This document shows positions 5,820-9,902 of a stretch of DNA of 9,902 nt, one piece after another. The DNA lies in the NCBI GenBank assembly GCA_026125925.1, contig JAHCKF010000097.1:1-9902 (forward strand). The letters run 5' to 3'. The stretch is from Pseudolabrys sp. (GTDB taxonomy: Bacteria; Pseudomonadota; Alphaproteobacteria; Rhizobiales; Xanthobacteraceae). Position 1 is the stretch's first letter, and every line of letters begins with the position of its first letter. Below the pieces are notes generated by a model, which saw only the letters and a program-made list of their open reading frames with translations, searched no databases and was not told the DNA's origin. Made by a program: the position numbers and the translations under genes.

Positions 5820-6028
5820 TGCCCGTAAGGGCTGTCCCGAAGCTGACGTTAGCCGACGCCATCAAGAGCGGGCGGTTACCGGAGTTCATCGCTCAAGAGG
5901 AAGCGCGCGGGGTGGAACCGGTCAAAGGATCGGATCTAGACCGCGCGCTTGCGGCCGTTATCAAAGCGCCCCGATCAGAAGATCGAACATCGCGTTCTTC
6001 ATCTCGCGGTGGTTCGCGCGGAAAGTGA
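5819..6028 (+). CDS. Small coupled ORF after vapD, candidate antitoxin
   Basis: A 69-residue protein of unknown family. Its ATG overlaps the vapD stop (TGATG), so its translation is probably coupled to the toxin. The first half (about 7-50) is a helical, mildly acidic segment (LADAIKSGRLPEFIAQEE); the last 18 residues are a Ser/Arg-rich basic tail. That layout and position suit a partner or antitoxin of VapD, although described VapX-VapD pairs have the antitoxin first, so the order here would be reversed. The last 68 bases overlap the 3' end of the transposase gene tail to tail, and the Ser/Arg tail is largely the reverse complement of transposase coding sequence, so it may not be under its own selection. 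The role is inferred from position only. Confidence 0.6.
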   Translation: MPVRAVPKLTLADAIKSGRLPEFIAQEEARGVEPVKGSDLDRALAAVIKAPRSEDRTSRSSSRGGSRGK

Positions 6029-6851
6029 ACTCCCGCAGATAGCGCGCCATGTGCTTCGGGCTGACGTGAATGTGCGTCGAGCGAACCGAGGCTTTGAACA
6101 GGTGCCAGAACGACTCGATGGTGTTGGTGTGGTGGAACGCACCGTGTCGGTAGTCGTAGTAGCTCCACTCCTTGGCACCGTGACGGACGTGCCCGTGCTG
6201 GTACCCGTCGCCCTCTAGTAAGCCATAGCTCACCAGTTCGTCAGACGAGACGGTCGCACCTTCCTTGACGTTGCGCAGGACAGCGTTGCGCAGGGTCGCC
6301 TGCTTCACGTCAGGAATGACCTCGGCAACCAGACGACCGCCCCGCTCGACCATGCCGAACACGATGGTCTTGCCTTCGGCGCCGCGCCCGCGCTTCCCAC
6401 CGTGGCGCCGACCGCCAACGTATGCCTCGTCCATCTCGACATGGCCGCGCAGCATCTCGAACCCATCGGCCTTCGCCATCAGGTCGCGGATTTGCTGCCC
6501 CATCCGGTAGGCCGTCTTATACGTCACGCCAAGCGTACGCTGCAGCTCCTTGCCGCTGACGCCGTGGCGCGTCGCGACGAACAGGTAGATTGCGTAGAAC
6601 CAAAGCTGCAGAGGCGTCCGGGTGTCCTGAAAGATCGTCCCAGCAGTCGGGTACAGGTGATCGCCGCAGTTGGCGCAGGCGAACGCCCGACGATCCGTCA
6701 TCCGGTGAAAGGTCGCCTCCTTCCCGCACTTGCGGCAGACGTGCCGCATGCCGTGGCGCACTTCCATGACGTGGGTCAGGCACGCCTCATCGTCGGGGAA
6801 GCGCTTGAAGAAATCGCGGACTGAGAAAGGGACTTTGCTGCTCGGGCTCAT
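5961..6851 (-). CDS. IS1595-family transposase
   Basis: Cut-and-paste or copy-type DDE-class transposase, 296 residues, full length for the family. The N-terminal zinc ribbon has Cys39, Cys42, Cys59 and Cys62 (CRKCG and CANCG). A helix-turn-helix-like stretch follows (about 98-122, VSGKELQRTLGVTYKTAYRM). The catalytic core has Asp141 (VEMDEAYVGG), Asp204 (SSDELVSYG) and the HTNTIESFW motif with Asn243/Glu246, as in IS1595 proteins. All key residues are present, so it is likely active. ATG 6849-6851 overlaps the TGA of the truncated host gene (ATGA). A promoter whose -35 lies in the right inverted repeat puts the RNA start at about the ATG itself, so the message may be leaderless; the GGGGA just before the ATG is too close for a normal ribosome-binding site. 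The 3' end overlaps the small ORF facing it. Confidence 0.96.
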   Translation of the reverse strand: MSPSSKVPFSVRDFFKRFPDDEACLTHVMEVRHGMRHVCRKCGKEATFHRMTDRRAFACANCGDHLYPTAGTIFQDTRTPLQLWFYAIYLFVATRHGVSGKELQRTLGVTYKTAYRMGQQIRDLMAKADGFEMLRGHVEMDEAYVGGRRHGGKRGRGAEGKTIVFGMVERGGRLVAEVIPDVKQATLRNAVLRNVKEGATVSSDELVSYGLLEGDGYQHGHVRHGAKEWSYYDYRHGAFHHTNTIESFWHLFKASVRSTHIHVSPKHMARYLREFTFRANHREMKNAMFDLLIGAL

Positions 6852-6857
6852 GTCCCC

Positions 6858-6886
6858 AATCTAGGGGTAGCCCATACTTGTGTCAA
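6858..6886 (-). promoter_or_regulatory. Transposase promoter built into the right inverted repeat
   Basis: On the minus strand TTGACA (6881-6886), a perfect -35 box within the inverted repeat, is followed after exactly 17 bases by TAGATT (6858-6863), a four-of-six -10 box. RNA would start near 6850-6852, at the transposase ATG. Transposase binding to its own terminal repeat would cover the -35 box, so self-repression is a reasonable inference. Confidence 0.7.
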
Positions 6887-6899
6887 GGGGATAAACCCC
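6868..6899 (-). repeat. Right terminal inverted repeat (IRR)
   Basis: Reverse complement of the left end with 30 of 32 matches; the outer 21 bases are identical. It carries the palindromic tip GGGGTTTATCCCC and the -35 hexamer of the transposase promoter. Confidence 0.93.
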
Positions 6900-6907
6900 A
6901 AATCGTT
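6900..6907. repeat. Target-site duplication, right copy
   Basis: AAATCGTT, identical to 4342-4349, immediately outside the right end. On the coding strand it reads AAC GAT TT, the Asn-Asp codons of the interrupted gene. Confidence 0.95.
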
Positions 6908-9527
6908 TACCGATTTTTCATCCGTCAGATCAGACTTAAGCTTCGCGAAATCAATCGAAGCGTAACGCCGCGTCCAGGCATCTATTGCTGCAGTGCCGAG
7001 CTCCAAAATATCTTGAACCAGCTGGCGTTTTGTATCCGCTTCTAAGTGCTCGGCGCCAGAACCGAGCATTACGACACCTACTATCCATGCGCCGACGGCG
7101 CTACCTATGCGCCCATCCTCTGCTGTTGGGCCGGCAGCAGATTCTGACTCCTTAGTTGATCGTCGAGAGGCTTCGGTTTCCATTCGTTCCGCGACATCAA
7201 GCATCCTTTGCTTGCGGTCGCGGTTCGGCTTGTCATCGGCAACATCCCTTGCAGCACGATCAAGTTCCGCTTGGAGGCCTCTGAGCTTCTCTTGGTTTGA
7301 AAGTAGCTTGGGTTGGAAGGATTGTTCTGTAAGAATGTGGGGAGATTTTGCGAGATCCGACAGATCCGCGATATGTAGGTGAAATGAGGCGAGAACCTTC
7401 TCGACTACTCCTGGAGCCGGACCTAGTTCACAGTAGATATCGAATGTTGCTGTGTCGAAATTTTCCGCTTCTGGGTCGAAGTATCGCTTCGCGGATTCCA
7501 CGTTCTCACGTAATTCGACGGCTAACACGTAGCTCTCGACGAAGGGAAGTGAGAACCTAACTATGTCAGACGAAAAATGTAGTATTCCCTTCGTTCGGAA
7601 GTTCTGAATGAATTCCAGTGAGTCTATATCGAAATCGTGCTTTGAGGCAAAGTCTGCGGTAAAGGCAATAAGGGAACCATGATCGAATGATCTCTTTTCA
7701 ATATTAATCGCTGCAGCAAGTTTCCGTAAAAACCTGAGTCGCGTGGTGCGACTTAGTTGGACGGATGCTCGGTCACCGGCGACAACGAATGTAAGATAGC
7801 CGTCGACAGCTAATTGTATTAGCTCCGCACGTCGGTTTACTTGAATAAGAGCGGCTAGGGTTTCAGATGGAATACCTGCAAAGTACGTTGGATGCGCCGA
7901 TAGATCGAACTTTTGAAAAGTGTCGCGGAGTCGAAGCGCAACAACTTCGGCTTCCATACCAGACATAGCAAAATTCTTTTGTAAAAAAAGTGCTAGTTCG
8001 GCGAACGAAATATCTGTAACTGTAAAGACGTCGGCTCCAATTTGCTTGGCAAAGTCAGTCTCGATCACTGTTTGGTGGTCGCCAGAAGACAGCAGAATAA
8101 ACTTGGAATGGGTTGTCGACCGGATTTGATCGGCGAGGTAGGGCAGCCGAGTCTTCGACTCGTACGGAATATTGTAGATAATAAAGACCGGAATCGAGCC
8201 TTCCTCGAGATCGGAGAGGGATGCGCCCGCGGGTTTAGCTAGATTGGCTAAGCTGCCATTGGGAGCGCTAACGCCCTCTCCGTCAACTACAAGTGGCACT
8301 GGCTGCAGTCCGCCAATCTCGGCCGTCAGAAGATCGTCGGCGATTACCCAAGGCAAGCTAGCGTCGGGATAGTTGTGGGGCAGTCGGATCGCAATCGCCG
8401 CCTTGGCAGAAAGGGCGTCTCGTATTTCTTGGACGATTGGGGTGTCGGTTATGCTCAATGCTGTTGAAGCATCGAATTTTCGAATTCTCGGTACAGGAAG
8501 CCTGTAGCCTTTTGGCTTCATCTGATAGTGATGCGATAGTTCGCGCAGCTTCGTGTCTATGCGGATGGCAATCGAAGCTAGCACCTCCTCAAGCCTTGGT
8601 GGCGATGAGGTCGAAGGCCCAGGGGCCGGTTTGGGAGTGCTGGGCGAGGCTCGTCGTTGGCGTAACCAACCAACAAATCGATCGTTCTGAAGCTGCGTCC
8701 AAAGGAACGTAGAGGCATTTGCGGCCGCCAAGTGGCGGATGGCGCCGCGCGTTCCTTCCTCCAGATCTCTCTTTCGGTGCGCGTAGTCGGAGATGCCTCT
8801 GATTGTGATCGCAGGGATTCCGCGCTTCCCGGTCTCCGCGAAAAGCGCTCCTGACTCGGTCTCGATTGCTAGGATCTTGCGATCCAGAGCCACGAGGCGT
8901 TCGTTGTACTTGGTGTTATCGCTTACAATCCCGCACGCGATAGTGCCGGGAATGCTCTTTGCGACGCCAATGTCCTCGTAGAGTTTGGTTCGACCTGGAA
9001 CACGCCCGCCGACAAGCTTCTGAGAGCGAGAGAGGGTAGAAGAAAGCCACGTGTTGTATGCAGCGCGATTCTCCGGCAGCGTGCGGATGAAATTCAACGC
9101 AGCAGTCAATTCCCTCGGCGTGGGATAGTGTACGGGAGAGAACTGTAGGTCAATATTCTGGTCTGTTGGAACCGCCTTTGAGTTCTCATAGACATCGATA
9201 ATAGTACCAGTGTAGCAGATATCACCCAAAGATAGATCGTTGCTGAGAGTGCCAGCGATTCCTAGGCAAACTCCTAGCGAGAAATCAAAGCTATCGATGG
9301 CGCCTTGTACAGCTTCAGAAAGGTTACCCTTCCCCATGCCATGAGAATTTACTACAACTAACCGTAGGTCGTTTCCGGTGTCAACTTCATATCGAAACTC
9401 GGTGGCGGATGATTTGTCTGCCAGTGGCTCGAAATATTCGAGGAAGACTTGAAGTTCTTCTTCCAGGGGGATAAATACAGCTAGATCAAAATGTTCTCGC
9501 ATGCCGGCCCACCACGTTGGAGGTCGC

Positions 9528-9557
9528 AGCATACAACCACAGCTTTTGCTTGGGCAA
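9528..9557 (-). promoter_or_regulatory. Weak promoter candidate for the PNP-fusion gene
   Basis: On the minus strand TTGCCC (9552-9557) and TATGCT (9528-9533) are 18 bases apart. The -10 box would overlap the first in-frame ATG (9530-9532), so if this promoter is real the protein must start at the second ATG (9500-9502), which directly precedes the conserved domain (MREHFDLAVF). Both hexamers are imperfect. Confidence 0.3.
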
Positions 9558-9627
9558 TCCGAGGTCGTGCCACGGCTTCAGTAACCGCGGCTGAGTGCGC
9601 AATCCCAGGTCAAGTCGAGGTCTTTGG

Positions 9628-9902
9628 CTAATTATCCAAGAAGCTCCGCAGCTTCCGTGACCGCGACGGGTGCTTCAGCTTCCGCAGGGCCTTGGCTTCG
9701 ATCTGGCGGATGCGTTCGCGGGTGACGGAGAATTGCTGGCCGACTTCTTCGAGGGTGTGGTCGGTGTTCATGCCGATGCCGAAGCGCATGCGCAGCACGC
9801 GTTCCTCGCGCGGGGTGAGCGAGGCGAGGACGCGGGTGGTGGTCTCGCGGAGGTTGGACTGGATCGCGGCGTCGATCGGGAGGACGGCGTTCTTGTCCTC
9901 GA
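9628..9902 (-). CDS. rpoD: RNA polymerase sigma factor RpoD, C-terminal part
   Basis: The last 90 residues of the primary sigma-70 factor; the gene runs off the right edge of the window. The segment is region 3.2/4: [50 protein letters not shown], then [10 protein letters not shown] and TAG. The region 4.2 helix-turn-helix that reads the -35 box ([20 protein letters not shown]) is intact. This is the housekeeping factor, and the near-universal ending LRSFLD confirms a complete 3' end. GC content and codon use match the left part of the window, so the accessory block at about 3782-9600 lies directly downstream of rpoD. The 95 bases after the stop hold only an imperfect hairpin (9569-9591) without a T-run. 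Confidence 0.98.
   Translation of the reverse strand, partial: EDKNAVLPIDAAIQSNLRETTTRVLASLTPREERVLRMRFGIGMNTDHTLEEVGQQFSVTRERIRQIEAKALRKLKHPSRSRKLRSFLDN

Larger units (their letters stand above)
4350..6899. mobile_element. IS1595-like transposon with passenger genes (2550 bp)
   Basis: The ends are 32-bp inverted repeats (30/32 matches) flanked by a perfect 8-bp direct repeat, AAATCGTT. Inside are an intact IS1595-family transposase on the minus strand next to the right end and, on the plus strand from the left end, a coiled-coil/winged-helix gene, a possible 30-residue peptide, a VapD-like toxin gene and a small coupled ORF. IS1595 members are known to bridge insertion sequences and transposons because some carry passengers. 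Perfect target duplications, intact catalytic residues and only two mismatches in the repeats suggest a recent insertion. The element is GC-richer than the gene it split, so it came from a different source. Confidence 0.93.
6848..9532 (-). pseudogene. 5' part of transposon-split PNP/nucleosidase-STAND-like gene
   Basis: An 894-codon open frame: residues 1-877 are native and 878-894 come from the transposon. Restored with the fragment at 3858-4341 it would be about 1038 residues. Residues 14-285 are a nucleoside phosphorylase/MTAN domain: FIPLEEE (Glu26), HGMGKGN (64-70), GIAGTLSNDLSLGD (91-104), AIETESGALF (Glu226) and RGISDYA (Asp249). These align with Glu12, Glu174 and Asp197 of E. coli MTA/SAH nucleosidase, so catalysis looks possible. 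After a Pro/Ser linker (about 295-312), residues 350-680 resemble a STAND NTPase module (FIIYNIP, then KFILLSSGDH, then FDLSAHPTYFAGIP and a winged-helix-like part), but no Walker A GxxxxGKS/T is visible. A coiled coil (746-790) and a hydrophobic stretch (811-824) follow. PNP-STAND fusions are known as immune effectors; defence is inferred. Translation may start at Met11 (9500-9502). Confidence 0.85.

Noticed and set aside
9569..9591. Hairpin after rpoD as its terminator
   Set aside because: The stem is 7 bp with a G-T pair and a 9-base loop, and no T-run follows on the minus strand.
1..9902. CRISPR array, tRNA or rRNA genes
   Set aside because: No regularly spaced repeats and no cloverleaf or rRNA core sequence were seen on either strand.

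Overview
The window looks like a chromosome segment of a high-GC alphaproteobacterium, most likely a sphingomonad. The evidence is the strong GC bias of the left third, a dispersed bipartite inverted repeat of the kind whose spurious translation contains WIPACAGMT, and a C-terminal RpoD segment at the right edge that matches the housekeeping sigma-70 region 4 almost residue for residue.

Left part (1-3781, ordinary high-GC DNA): a hairpin repeat; a lipoprotein-type alpha/beta-hydrolase (minus); divergently, a small YCII-domain protein (plus); a bipartite repeat; a 12-helix membrane protein with a long Lys/Ala/Pro tail (minus); and an 82-residue BrnA-like antitoxin with a GTG start and no BrnT toxin beside it.

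Right part (3782 to about 9600, clearly more AT-rich): an accessory insertion between the BrnA-like gene and the 3' end of rpoD. Its original content appears to be one minus-strand gene of about 1038 codons. That gene has an N-terminal nucleoside phosphorylase/nucleosidase (PNP/MTAN) domain with all three catalytic acids, a central region resembling a degenerate STAND NTPase, and a C-terminal helical region. This architecture is typical of anti-phage effector proteins, but defence is inferred here.

The gene is split by a 2550-bp IS1595-like transposon (4350-6899) with 32-bp terminal inverted repeats (30/32 identical) and a perfect 8-bp target duplication, AAATCGTT. Removing the element and one target copy rejoins the two open frames exactly, with no frameshift. 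The transposon carries a transposase (minus) and, facing it, a plus-strand passenger cluster: a coiled-coil/winged-helix protein, a possible 30-residue peptide translationally coupled to it, a VapD-family (Cas2-like) ribonuclease toxin, and a small coupled ORF that could be its antitoxin. The transposase promoter uses the right inverted repeat as its -35 box. The transposase ATG overlaps the stop codon of the truncated host gene. rpoD (partial) closes the window.

The most notable points are the reconstructable, transposon-broken PNP-fusion gene, the toxin-antitoxin-like cargo of the transposon, and the coupling between host gene and transposase.
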